A DNA stretch of 64,000 nt from Tricholoma matsutake. Taxonomy: Eukaryota > Basidiomycota > Agaricomycetes > Agaricales > Tricholomataceae. This document shows, piece after piece, positions 1 through 11,530 of the stretch; the first letter of the stretch is position 1; each line of letters opens with the position of its first letter. The translations under genes and the position numbers were made by a program. Under the pieces are notes generated by a model. The model did not search any database. It worked only from the letters and a program-made list of their open reading frames with translations, and was not told the DNA's origin. The stretch lies in the NCBI GenBank assembly GCA_026075535.2, contig AP026549.1, forward strand, positions 1 through 64,000. Direction: 5' to 3'.

Positions 1-163
1 ACCCTAACCCTAACCCTAACCCTAACCCTAACCCTAACCCTAACCCTAACCCTAACCCTAACCCTAACCCTAACCCTAACCCTAACCCTAACCCTAACCC
101 TAACCCTAACCCTAACCCTAACCCTAACCCTAACCCTAACCCTAACCCTAACCCTAACCCTAA
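1..163 (+). repeat. Telomere repeat array (CCCTAA)n
   Basis: About 27 uninterrupted copies of CCCTAA reach the first base of the window, so the left edge is a chromosome end written with the C-rich strand on top. TTAGGG/CCCTAA is the usual telomere repeat of basidiomycetes. The array has no variant units. It passes directly into protein-coding sequence with no subtelomeric spacer. Confidence 0.97.
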
Positions 164-170
164 AACCACA

Positions 171-3100
171 TTGCCCGCATTTCCCACTTTCATTGCGGGA
201 GATGATGAGGAATCTGATGTTGAATCATGGAAGACGTTTGATCCTAAAAATCCTCGATATGCTGCAACCCCTCTGGAATATCAGATTCTTGATCCTCGTA
301 GAATTCCATGGCTGAAACCACCCCCCATGCAGCCCGTTGCGCCAGGTAAGAAGTGGTCAAAATGGATTTCGGATGGCAGCCCAAGTAACCCCATTTTAAA
401 AAATGTTGGGAAAAAAAAAATGCATCGAAGATGTATCTACTACGACCAAGAAAACTTTCGCGAATTGAGCTTCTCTAAGGCTATAGATGCACCTCCTGAA
501 CATGCCTCAGATGTCCAGATTTTCGGGTTGCCTGCACTGGATATCGTTTACATGGAGAAGACCAATTGGGGTTGGAGACAGCACAAGGCTTCCCAGTGGG
601 TCTACCAAACTCAGATGCCTGACAAAGTAGGTACACCTGCCCCACTGCCAAAAGTAACCTCTTTGGCATTGCAAGCTGGCCTTTCCTCGCCCATTCACGA
701 TGAACGTGTTGTGCTGCCACATGGCTGAGGTTCTCCTCAATCTGGAACAATAATGAATTCTGCCTCTCAGGTCGGCGAAAGTATGGCAGCTAGTTTTCTT
801 ACAGATCTTTCCCCTCAGCGAGTCTTGGACAACACCTTTGTGTATCAAGCAGGCTTGTCTGGTGATGAGGTAGATAGGGTGATGCAAGATACTCACAAGG
901 ATTGGAATAACTCGAGCCACCCACCTTCCCCCTACTGTCACCCATTGAACAATGGGACTGATGTAGATCCTAGGAAAGAAGGTCATAGGCATGCAGCAGA
1001 TAAAGGTGATACTATTGATACAACATCTATGAACAGGTCATTCTCTTCCCTAGTCTTTTCTTTCCTCCCACTTACATTTATCTAGAGTTCAAACGGCTTC
1101 GGCACTTCCAACTTTCCATTCTAATCCCACTACATCAATCGGTGTTAGCTCAGAGGTACAGGAGGCCAACACGTTGGTATCGACCTCAAGTGCTAAGATA
1201 ATTGACCCAGTACCCCAAACTGCTGTGGTCCCTGATTTATTGGCCAGAACATTGTTAGTAGATGATCTGCACCTGATGAACACGCTAGAAGATGCAGCTA
1301 TGGCAGTGCCAGACTCTTCTCTGTCTTCTCCTGGCAAAGGGATTGACGGCAGCAATTTCAAAGTTCTGGGAAGCAACGCAGTTATGTGCTCAGTGCCAGT
1401 CCCACCCTCGCCGCGCCTTTATTCGGATAATGTGCCGATGCATGCATGCGATGAAGTAGGAAAGATGGTTGCTGTTTGTCCAGTGATAGCGCCCGTTCCA
1501 AGTTTCCCCCACTCAGATTTTGAGCACGGTGGTGCTAAATCTGTTGCTATACATTCAGCCCTGGTTCAATCTTTGGCACAACTTGCGCCACCTATGGATA
1601 TGCAAATGGATCAGGAAGAGGAAGTTGAAAGTTCTACTACAAAGCTCGGTTTACCGGATGCAGCTTTTGCCTTCGTTACACCCTTTGCTGATCCACTCGC
1701 CTTGGATGTGGAATGCAGCCATACTAGATCTGCAGTTACATGTTCTGCCCTGGTCCAATCTTCGCAATTTATACTTTCTAGTCCAGGTGATGTGTCCATG
1801 GATGCCAAAGAAGAATTTGAAAAGCTGGTCACTGTTGATTCTGCTGCGACACCTCCATTAATGAAACCTGGCCTATCAAATGCATCTTCTAGCCCAATTG
1901 CACCTGCATCTGTACTGCTCCCCATGGAAGTGGACTGCGATGATCCAGGAACCCCTGTGTCCCTCGGTTCTCCTGAACCCAAACCTCTTTCTATGGTAGC
2001 TGATGTTGATGGTGAAATGCCTTTTTATGTGTCCAAAGGGTTGAAATTACCCTCAGAATACTTACAAATAGCCTTGCTCGCAGTGTCTGAACCTTGGTCC
2101 GTTGTTGAACATTCACTCTTCAACTTGCTACCACCAAGTTGTGTGCCGAGCATAACGCACATTGCGCAAACTGTTACCATAGCTGGACAAACAGTATGGC
2201 TGGCCGCTGCCAGCATTGACATGGCAGTAATGCTAAGAGGCTATCTCGAGGACCGACTTTTGCTGCCAGGGGTGCGTTTATGTTGTGAGTTTGTGTCGAA
2301 AGATGTATACCGTGCTGCTGCGAGCAGAGCAAGTAACTGCTGGATGCCAACTGGTGTTACCAAACCTACCAGCAACCAACCGTTGGTCTCCGGATTGCTC
2401 AGCCTGAATGATACCAGCCATCACCCTGGTGTGCGGCAACCACAATACCCTGACATGAGGCAAAATGGCAATCGACATTCCTCACGCCCAGCAGCCATTT
2501 GAGACCAAAATCATCAGTCCTCTAGGTTAGCAGTTCCTGAGTTACCGTAAGTTTCCGATTTGTCCAAGCAATGAAGTTCGAGACAGCAGGCCATGTCATT
2601 GTATGACGAGGAAAGGTTAGAGGACTCCCCTCCGCCCTGGATCTGTTCACCTGGCTCATCCCACCTCCGTTCGCTCGAGGATGAGATCGCTGGTGCGAGC
2701 ACCCATCGGCTGGGCCCAGCACTGGAACCCAGAGAGGAGTTAACTCAATCCGAGTCACTAGATGCAGCTGTAGACAAATTAATGGAGACAGTATCCAAGT
2801 CAGGTTCATCCGGGAACAGAGATTTGCGACAGCAAATCACGACATCCGAATCATATGTCGAGGACTGGTTGAAGAGTTCTCCCCTGCAGGGCATTCATTC
2901 ACTCAGCTCACCCAGCACAAACCAATGCTGCTTCAGTGATGGCCAGATAGAGGGCCCTGAAAACAGTGTAAACCCAGATCTCAGTGCCCCTGAGCCCCAA
3001 CATTATCCACCCAAGTCTGAGCTGTTGCCTACTGAGTCCTATGGACAGATGTTGGACAACAGTGGTAGTTGCACAATAAGCAAAGTACGCCTCCCTCGAG

Positions 3101-3279
3101 AGAATCAAAGTCAAGGACCGGGATCTGGCCACTTGAAGGAAGAATACAGTCATGTGGTGTCAGATGGGATGATCAGTGATAGTTGGACCTCAGACATTGT
3201 CCAAGTCCTACATGAGGTAGTGGATTTTCTCAGCAGCTTTCTAGTGAGGTATTTTGCAACAATCCCTCTACCATTATGA
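171..3279 (+). pseudogene. Unknown subtelomeric gene, 5' end lost into the telomere
   Basis: Frame 0 is open from the CCTAAC register of the telomere through 725. It has an in-frame TGA at 726-728 and stays open to 1036. A 49-nt intron (1037-1085, GT..AG) joins it to frame 1, which is open to 2499. TGA is at 2500-2502, and another 228-codon stretch in the same frame follows at 2593-3279 after two more stops. The first part is basic with Trp/Pro-rich segments. The 1174-2502 part is rich in Pro, Ser, Ala and Val and acidic. Its last ~120 residues form a more ordered block (LPPSCVPSITHIAQTV..WLAAAS) faintly like an RNA-recognition fold, which I cannot confirm. There is no ATG near the start; the 171 start is a TTG. 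The gene probably was cut when the chromosome end was healed, and the in-frame stops suggest decay. Function unknown. Confidence 0.5.
1037..1085 (+). other. Predicted 49-nt intron
   Basis: The donor is GTCATT and the acceptor is TATCTAG, with a pyrimidine-rich interior. Removing it joins frame 0 (codon AG|A, Arg) to frame 1, and both flanking frames are long and open. This is the main evidence that the two ORFs form one gene. Confidence 0.6.
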
Positions 3280-4300
3280 TTTTCCTGGTCAAGATTCAAG
3301 TACTGTATTGTGTTCGCATGCACAATAATTGCTTGCATTGGCATCTACCTGTGCACTGTGCTGGGAAATAGGATGCCCACAGAAATTCAAATTCTGCCAT
3401 TCTCAATTGGTGAAGGATATGCAATTGATACAGATATCTACATCATCTAATTACTGACTCATTGCATTTCCAAATATTCTAAGATAGTCAATTTATCAGA
3501 CAGGAATAGTTTCTATACTTCCTATCCCATGTACTGTCCGCAACGAAAGATGGATAGTCGGTGGCTGTGATAACCAAGTGCAATTCAGCGAATGCAAGCG
3601 ACTGATATCCCCAAGGGACAGGTATCCACACATTCTCTCTGTCTTGTGGCATGATGAACATCCACATCTGAGCTCTTCGTCCAAGTGATATCTCTTTATT
3701 TTCCGGATTCACATGTACACCTGTCCTGTCAAGTAGGTGGATGAACAGATCGCCAGGTATCAGCCCAGGTAAAAGTTGACTCAGTGGAGGGAATGTAAGT
3801 CATTCTCAGGCCTGAGTCCCGAACCATCCAAAGCTTTGGCCTTCCCTTATCTTGCGGGGTCAATGTATGAGCTGCAACATGTCAGCTGCATACGTCCATT
3901 GTAACGCATGATCACTCACCTTTTCGTGCACTCTGAAAATCACAAAAGGTTATGGTCAACCACCAACGTATTAGTGCTAGGAATCTCACAAGGTTGCTGC
4001 ATTCAAATCTGGCCAGGGTATTTGTATTTTGCGATAATGTTTTTTACTACGTTCACATTCCATCAATGTTGTCCTTGTCAGTAGCAAATATTACATATGC
4101 AACATCTCCCACTGCGGTGTCGGCAACCCTCTGGGAGATAGAAGTTTCTGTGGTGGGGTTATGACTCAATAACTAGCATGTCAGTGCAAGGGTAACACAA
4201 TAAAAAGGGTTTGGACATACATTTGTTCTTTGTCACGTATGTCACCATGCGTGATGATAACATCCTCAGATTCCAATGGCCTAGGATAAAAATGATGGAT
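3280..4300. other. No gene recognised
   Basis: Only short ORFs of at most 74 codons occur on either strand, and none has a recognisable motif or splice-linked partner. Base composition is mixed. I see no tandem or inverted repeat of note. Confidence 0.5.
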
Positions 4301-4350
4301 GTTAACTGAGGTATATCAGATGTTTCGTAGAGAATGCATTTGCTTTACTG

Positions 4351-4616
4351 TTGGCTGCGGAACATGCACCCGCGAAGCTGGCCTCAGTGATTGATGCCTG
4401 GTATGCCGAAATAAGGAATATGATACTCAGTGGATGGAAGGGTATGAACGACGTCATTTGCAGCAAGAGTTTAAATGGGACAGAGAGGCATTCGAGGATG
4501 CGGACAAGGTGGAGTGGATTATGGCCTCCATTTCTAGAAGTGTCAACCTTTTTGAGTTGCTTCATTATTCCGAGGCTTCTACTCTATGCAACGAATCGAG
4601 TGAGGAGCTGACTTGA
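4351..4616 (+). pseudogene. Unknown coding fragment with a frame change
   Basis: Two overlapping plus-strand frames look coding. Frame 1 opens with an alanine-rich helix-like segment. From about 4392 frame 0 carries a charged, Trp/Tyr-rich stretch (motifs QWMEGYERR and DADKVEWIMAS) that ends at TGA 4614. The switch suggests one frameshift in a single decayed exon. No family is recognised. The surrounding 300 bases on each side hold nothing else I can support. Confidence 0.25.
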
Positions 4617-4619
4617 ATT

Positions 4620-5480
4620 GGCTAGAGGGCTGAAGCCAAGCATGGGTACTACTGCAACTAGTACTGCTTCTCCTCCATGCATCGAATTGCAGGAGGAGTT
4701 GCAACTCGAGATGTCCTGGTAGTCCAATGGATGACAATGCAGAAGTAATCTTCAAATCTCGCTGTATAAATATCTTCAGGCTTGTCCTGGTCCTTCTTGC
4801 CTATCTGAGCTGCCCTCTCCTCTACGTTCCTCTCAATATCTATAAAAGATGAAACTGATTCACAACATGGGAAAGGGACATGGAACGAAGCACATACTAT
4901 CGCTGATCTCCTTTACTGCCCACCCTTTGAACTCATCAAGCCCGCCTTCCGGTTGCACTCCTATTTAATGCTTGCCGATCTATTGAAGAAGGTCCATGTA
5001 TGCTTGACACATGGATGTAGGAGGTTGAGGAAAGGATTGGTGCATTGGAGATGCAGATGCAGAAGAATAGATGAGACAAATTTCTGCCATGACTTGATCA
5101 ACACTAATTTGCCCACTAGTACTACGACTTTCAATGAGCATGCAGGTAAGTTGAGAACGGTCCCAGAACAGAGTTCATCAATGGCGATGGCACCATGAAC
5201 AACGTGGCTGAAATGAGAAAAACAAAGGGCATCGTGATCGTTGTAGCAAACCCCTGCCCACAGATCTAGAGTAAACACAAGGCAGAGCTGCAATGCCAGT
5301 CTCCATGGCTGGTCACAACAACCAGGAGTGAATTAGTCATCCTGGAAAATGAAAAGAAATGCAGAACACGACTAAACAAATAACCAGATGGAGACACTAC
5401 ACAGCATTATATTTGCCCTGCAGTCAAAGAATACAGATCGCAAGGATTGCAGACTGAAGAGCAGAGCTGCATCTTCAAAC
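4620..5480. other. No gene recognised
   Basis: The best ORF is 110 codons on the minus strand (4961-5293), with no motif and an opposing shadow frame. Nothing further is seen in the stretch. Confidence 0.4.
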
Positions 5481-5836
5481 TTCCTACAGAGATATTGATA
5501 TGCTCCCACATGTCGATATTTGAGTGGCTGTGCCTTTAGGCCAAAACAGAGGTGTAGAGTGTACAGCTGCAGTGGATTCCTGCGCAGGGATTGAAATAAA
5601 ATGGAAAATGGAAACCTCAGAAGGATTTGTGGCTGAAATCCCAACAAATGAATGATATATACAGTGGAATCCCATGCAGAATTGATAAGGTAGGGAATGA
5701 GGAGCAGCCCTTACGGCGCTGATTCTATTTAGAGAAGAGAATAGATCTAGAGACGATTGGCTATGTGGGCCGTGGACGTAGCGCCATCCTTCAAACCATG
5801 AAATAAGCAAAAAAATCACATACAGGTTCTCTGTTA

Positions 5837-6098
5837 TTTTGCCCTCTGGCAGGTTCTTTTGCGACGTTTTGAAAAAGGTAGCCAAACGTGGCGACGTCAT
5901 TGCACCTTCTAACCTCAGAATCAGTCCTGAAAGTCGTTCCTTTAATTTTCCTGATGCGCCATCGGCAGTTCGAGAAATATGGTGTTGTATCACTGCATCT
6001 TCCGGTATGATGTTAGCGTCGTCTTTGCAAGAATATCCACAGTTCAGATTGCAATTATGATGTAGGCAAGGAAGGGTACTTACAAAAACAATGGTCAC
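5837..6098 (-). CDS. Possible exon of an unknown protein
   Basis: The first ~90 residues of a 204-codon minus ORF (5484-6098) look coding. They form a polar helical stretch with motifs EDAVIQHHIS and KLKERLSGLILR. It ends at KITENL, where a consensus-like fungal donor (GTATGT) begins near 5837. Past that point the ORF loses coding character, so the rest is probably intron or chance. The upstream exon may have been removed by the tandem repeat that starts at 6078. Family not recognised. Confidence 0.3.
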
Positions 6099-6570
6099 AA
6101 TTTCAGGGTGGCAGTTATGCCACGCCTTGTGACAGGACGTACTAGGACATACTCATGAGGAGACCTGATTAGCATGAGAGATCCTGCACTTACAAAGCAA
6201 TGGTCACGATTTCAGGGTGGTAGTTGTGCCGCGCCTTTCTTGTGACAGGACGTACTAGGATGTACTTGTGAGGAGACCTGATGAGCGTGGGAGAAGGACA
6301 ATCACGTAGGTAAGAGGAGGCACTTACAAATGCAACAGTCACAATTGCAGGGTGGCAGTTGTGCCACGCCTTTCTTGTAACAGGATGTACTAGGACGTAC
6401 TTGTGAGGAGACCTGATGAGTGTGGGAGAAGGACAATCATGTAGGTAAGAGGAGGCACTTACAAATGCAACGGTCACAATTGCAGGGTGGCAGTTGTGCC
6501 ACGCCTTTCCTGTAACAGGACGTACTAGGACGTACTCATGATGAGACCTGATGAGCATGGGAGACAATCA
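6078..6570. repeat. Tandem repeat, four ~110-135-bp units
   Basis: Units begin with ACTTACAAA at 6078, 6188, 6322 and 6457 (spacings 110, 134 and 135). They share CAGGGTGGCAGTTGTGCC and GGACGTACTAGGACGTACT. The 110-bp unit lacks a segment near its end. Because the period is almost a multiple of three, the minus strand reads as a 125-codon repetitive ORF, which I take to be a by-product. Each unit contains GTAAG..CTTAC-type splice-like words. Confidence 0.85.
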
Positions 6571-6697
6571 TCAATTATTCCTGTGACACGAGCAGGCGAT
6601 TTGGCATCCGAGCAGAGTATTTGGGCTCATATAGTGGAAGGGGCAATGCCAGATGAGGTTATGGAAAAGGCGATAAAGGGTGACCCGTACAAGGTAG
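6571..6697 (+). pseudogene. Orphan exon fragment
   Basis: One plus-strand frame reads as about 40 residues of ordinary protein (TRAGDLASEQSIWAHIVEGA and on) and ends at a possible donor GTAGCG. It is trapped between the tandem repeat on its left and the 6705 repeat on its right, so the rest of the gene has been displaced or lost. Family unknown. Confidence 0.3.
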
Positions 6698-6704
6698 CGA
6701 ATAA

Positions 6705-9700
6705 CCTATCTATCTGACTAAATCATTACAGTACCAGAGTGTGGGAACTCTTTTTCCTGCTGATCAATAAATGCTGGGAAAATTGTAAAAGGGTCAGTAT
6801 TATGGGTAGATCATATCTGTTCAGTTACAAATTTATCTGACTGTCAATTCTTCTCAAATCAATGGATTCGGGTTGCTGCAAGTCAGTATCAGTGCAAGTC
6901 ACTGTAGAAAGGGTACAGGGGTATTTACTATGCTTCCTAAGTGTTTTTCAAGGGTATTGAGGTATCCCAGTGCTATTTCAACTAAAACATTACAGTCACT
7001 CCCTGCCCAATGCCTATCTATCTGACTAAATCATTACAGTACCAGAGTGTGGGAACTCTTTTTCGTGCTGATCAATAAATGCCAGGAAAATTGTAGAAGG
7101 GTCAGTATTATGGGTAGATCATATCTGTTCAGTTACAAATTTATCTGACCATCAATTCTTCTCAAATCAATGGATTCGGGTTGCTGCAAGTCAGTATCAG
7201 TGCAAGTCACCGTAGAAAGGGTACAGGGGTATTTACTATGCTTCCTAAGTGTTTTTCAAGGGTATTGAGGTATCCCAGTGCTATTTCAACTAAAACATTA
7301 TCTGTCCCAAGTGACAAGGTTATCAGACAGGCTGTTCCTATCTATCTGACTAAATCATTACAGTAGCAGAGTGTGGGAACACATTGTTGTGCTGATTAAC
7401 AAATACTGGGAAAATTGCATGACATCTCACATTATCTGAAGAACATCTATGCCCAGTTACAGGATAATCCCACTGTCCATTCTTCTCGAATCAATCAATC
7501 CAGGTTCGACATCTGTCAGTATCAGTTCAAGTCACTGTAGAACAAATACCCAAGTGTCTGATATGATTCTGGTCATATTTGGAAGGGTATTCACATTGCT
7601 TAGTCAGCAATCCATGATATACAGGATACTTTGCTGCTACAGTGTTGCTAATGGTTAGGAATGTTTCTGACACTCCCACAAGGATCTCTGAGTGTATGTA
7701 CTATCTACGACTAGACAAAAATAGGATAAAGCACTGAGTACCAGGTTAGGACTGGTTAGGGTGTGTCCCCCAGCCACAGGCCACTTAGGGTCCAGGGTAT
7801 TGTTCTTGGTTAGCTGCTTAGGATACAATATGAAGTCATAGCCCCCCTTGGGGGGTTGGGGGGGTTAAATTGAGGTGGCCCAGTGCTTTTTCACCCCAGA
7901 CATTACAGTCAGTCTCTGCCCAGTTCCTATGTATCCAAGTCAAACATTACAATAGCACAGTGTGAGAACGCATTCTTCTGAAATAAAACATCTGTGTTCT
8001 TTATATGTCAGTCATTGTACCCAAGTGTTTAATATCATTCCAGTGCACTTTTGTGGCATAGTTGATCTGATTAGTCAGCAATCAATAGCAGGTGTGAAAT
8101 CCACTCTCTCGATCAGTCAAGCACTTCTTTTTCCAACTACACCTCAAATGGATTGGATACAAGTACATCTTATACCTAATTTAACTTCAGTCTTTTCCAA
8201 CTACAACTTATATTTATCCAGACAATGAAACCAACATTATAAGGGAGCTGGACAGACTCAGCATTGACACACAGAGTGAATGGGCTTATCAACATTACCC
8301 CCCCAGGATAAATACAATACCCATGCCCCAGAAGACTCTCCAAGACATCAAGAAATGATATGACAATATTGTAACACAGCAGGTGCATTACTATGACCTG
8401 CCCTGACTAGAATCCTGAAGGAGACAGCCTCTATACCTGCTGAAGCAGTTCAACTGTGTCATAGTATTGCCAATACTACTCTCAAAACCAAGGTTTGCCA
8501 ACTGAGAAGCATGCATAGTTACACCAAGATGTGACCATGTAAGCTGCACCCAAACACCCCATTGCTGGGGTGGTTACCAAAAAAAGAAATGTGTTGAACT
8601 AAAAACAGTGTTATACATGCAGACAAGCTATATAGAGATGATAGAGACTAATAAGAGACTTATAAGTACCATAGTTATTGATGTAACCAGTTGTTGTGTT
8701 GTTTAAAGATGGGGGGGGAAAGCAGAAAGTTAGAAAGAATTTGATGGAAGAAGCCAGGTTTATATAGTAAAAAATTACCTGAGTTTGAAAAAAAACATGT
8801 TACTGGATTAGATTAGATTAGATGAACCTTTTACAGTCAAGTTGGTTGGTTGAAGATGGTGGGGAGTTAAAGAAGGTTGAGAAGGCTTTAATTGAAGAGG
8901 TATGGAGTATATAGCACAATAGTTATTGATGTAACCAGGTGTTGTGTTGGTTGAAGATGGGGGGAGATCAGAAGGGTGGGAAGGATTTATTTATTTATTT
9001 GAAGAGCTATAAGTCCCATGACTTTTTTCAACATAAAGTCAGGTGACTTCAGCAAGGCTTTTTTATATTCAACTTTGAGAATTTTTTTGTCAGTGTGATG
9101 TGACCACTGGTGAGTGATGTTACTACCTATAATGTTGGTTTGATCATTTGGATAAAATATGTTGCATATAAGTTGTAGTTGGAAAATACTGATGTTAAGT
9201 TGCATATAAGATGTACTTGTTCCATTTGAGGTGTAGTTAGAAAAAGAACTGATAAAGAGACTGCATTTCACACCTGCTATTGATTGCTGGGGTGAAATAG
9301 CACTGGGCCACCTCAATTTAACCCCCCTAACCCCCCAAGGGGGGCCATGACTTTGTATTCTATTCTAAGCTGCTAACCGAGAACAATAACCCGGACCCTA
9401 AGCGCCCTGTGGCTGGGGGACACACCCTAACCGGTCCTAACCTGGTACTCACCACTTTGTCCTATTTTTGTTCATGATAGGCTAGTTGTAAATAGTACAT
9501 ACACTCAGAGAACCTTGTGGGAGTGTCAGAAACATTCCTAACCATTAGCAACACTGTAGCAGCAAAGAATCCCGTATACAATTGATTGCTGACTAAGCAG
9601 TGTGCATACCCTTCAAAATATGACTGGAATGATATTAGACACTTGGGTATTTGTTCTACAGTGACTTGAACTGATACTGACATATGGCAAACTTGAGTTG

Positions 9701-9859
9701 ATTGATTCGAGAAGAACAGATGGTTGAATAATCTGGTAACTGGCCATAGATGATCTTTCAATAATGTGAGATATCATGCAATTTTCCCAGTATTTGTTAA
9801 TCAGCACAACAATGTGTTCCCACACTCTGGTACTGTAATGATTTAGTCAGATAGATAGG
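6705..9859. repeat. Composite of tandem and inverted copies of one repeat
   Basis: Units starting CCTATCTATCTGACTAAATC occur at 6705, 7013 and 7337, with a diverged fourth near 7923. From 7337 to about 8240 the sequence reappears in reverse complement from 9859 down to about 9110, so 7337-9859 is an imperfect inverted repeat with ~0.9-kb and ~0.75-kb arms. The central ~870 bp holds a short plus-strand ORF ending about 8358 and three diverged copies of a GTTGTGTTGGTTGAAGATGG minisatellite (8660-8970). The palindromic form and sharp outer edges suggest a mobile element that was tandemly amplified. No transposase is visible. Confidence 0.75.
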
Positions 9860-9860
9860 A

Positions 9861-10620
9861 TCCCGTGTATTCACGGTTAACCCCGGTCTATACGCCTATC
9901 TCGGCCCTTAACGGGTCGCGATAAGAAATCCCTCATGACCCAGCAACCATGAGGATCGTTATCAATCACATGCACTCCTCAGAGCGAATGAAATTTGATA
10001 TACCATTGGAGATAATGCTTATCTTTGACGGGGAACTTGGAAACGTGCAGGAACAATAGTGCGCCAGTGCATGTGGTCACCTGACTAGGGCATGTGTATC
10101 TACACGTTGTCTCTTATCTCTCCGACTTCGCCCGTGCATTGGGCTATTCTGTGCAGACTCCTGCGAGTATAAATACAGGGCCAGAAAGTACTGATGAGAC
10201 CATTGAGTCGAAAGTTCAGGCCAGCTGCATTGCAGAGGGCTAACTTTACTTTCTGTTCTACTCTCTGTACACCGCACCTCGCTCGCTGCTTCGCAGCTTG
10301 CTTCCTAACCCTAACCCCTATGTTCTACTCTCCGTACACCGCACCCCGCTCGTCGCTTCCTAACTCTATGCCTGTTGTCTGTCCAGACGGCCATAGGCCG
10401 TCTGGATCGCTCAGGGTTCCATCCTGGCTTGTGCCTAGTGGTTTGGAGTTCCGCGGAACTCCTGTGATGTGCACGCATGCTTAATACAACTTGACCAACC
10501 GTACATAACCATTTGACCCAGTAAGCCCATCTGTGATGTCAGGGCGCTTACGCGCCCGCCTCCATGATGGAAGGGTGGCCCGTGTCAAAACGGTGGAGCT
10601 TCTTTGCAATAAGAAAAAGA
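9861..10620 (+). repeat. 760-bp promoter-bearing direct repeat, copy 1
   Basis: It starts TCCCGTGTATTCACGG, itself a small palindrome, exactly where the inverted repeat to the left ends. It contains a good TATA box (GAGTATAAATACAGGG, about 10169-10185) and several hairpins: CCTCATG..CATGAGG near 9930, a stem at 10382-10406 with CCAGACGGCC arms, GGAGTTCC/GGAACTCC near 10446-10462, and GGGCGC..GCGCCC near 10541. It ends with AATAAGAAAAA. It looks like an LTR or another terminal unit of a mobile element, but I found no matching coding region. Confidence 0.7.
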
Positions 10621-11091
10621 TCCCGTATATTCACGGTTAACCCCAGTCTATACGCTTATCTCGGCCCTTAACGGGTCGCAATAAGAAAATCCCTCATGGC
10701 TTGCAGCCATGAGGATCGTTATCAATCACATGCAGTCTCCGGACCGAATGAATTTTGATATACCTTTGGAGATAATGCTTATCTTTGACGGGGAACTTGG
10801 AAACGTGCAGGAACAATAGCGCGCCAGTGCAAGTGGTCGCCTGACTAGGGCATGTGTATCTACATGTTGTCTCTTATCTTGCCGACTTCGCCCGTGCATT
10901 GGGCTATTCTGTGCGGACTCAATTTCTAGTTCCGATTTAAACTCGTTCCTGCGAGTATAAATACAGGGCCAGAAAGTACTGATGAGACCATTGAGTCAAA
11001 AGTTAGTGCCAGCCGTTTACGGAGGGCCAACATTACTTTCTGTTCTACTCTCTGTACACCGCACCCCGCTCGTCGCTTCCTAACCCTATGA
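10621..11091 (+). repeat. 760-bp direct repeat, truncated copy 2
   Basis: It repeats copy 1 from its first base at high identity, including the TATA segment (about 10955-10968). A ~27-bp insertion lies at about 10921-10947. The copy is cut off after the stretch CTTCCTAACCCTATG. The head-to-tail junction is precise, as expected for tandem LTR-like units or unequal recombination. Confidence 0.7.
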
Positions 11092-11193
11092 TTTTCCCAT
11101 TCCACCACCCTCTTGGCCCAGGGACCAAATTTTTTTTAGTTAGGACATGGCCCCCTCACGCGAATGTGACAGGGTCAGTTTAATATATATGTA

Positions 11194-11498
11194 TGTTGGA
11201 GCAGACTATATACGCTGCACAGGGGAAGAGACAACACGTTCCTTACAACCTACCTGGGGTTTAGTTAGACTTACAGCTAGGGTTAGCAGAGGTAAGAACA
11301 CTGTATTCCTACTATGGTACAGGTTCTCCTTATATACATAATATTAAGGATGTCACATGACTCGGGAATGTGTTTACCGCATGTATGCGCAGTAAGCGCA
11401 GTAACATGCGTATGCTGCATGTATTGCCTCATGTATACATGTGTATGCTGCATGTATTGCCTCATGTATACAGCATGCATCAGGGATTAATTTCAACA
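11194..11498 (-). repeat. 3' LTR of the copia element (305 bp)
   Basis: TGTTG..CAACA ends match the other LTR. On the minus strand it contains TATATAAGGAG (around 11328-11338) as a likely TATA box. A duplicated ~37-bp block (TGTATGCTGCATGTATTGCC) occurs near its end. Confidence 0.93.
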
Positions 11499-11514
11499 CC
11501 CCCCCTCAAACTGT
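11499..11514 (-). other. Polypurine tract
   Basis: On the minus strand TTTGAGGGGGGG abuts the 3' LTR directly. This is the expected site for plus-strand DNA priming in reverse transcription. Confidence 0.8.
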
Positions 11515-11530
11515 ACAGCGCTCTAAGCAG

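Noticed and set aside
171..3279. Possibility that the telomere-adjacent gene is a RecQ-like helicase
   Set aside because: No Walker A/B, DEAH or helicase C motifs in any frame.
6190..6567. A 125-codon minus ORF with internal repeats, considered as a repeat protein
   Set aside because: The repeat exists at the DNA level on a near-multiple-of-three period, including a 110-bp unit that would break such a protein's register. No start context or neighbours support it.
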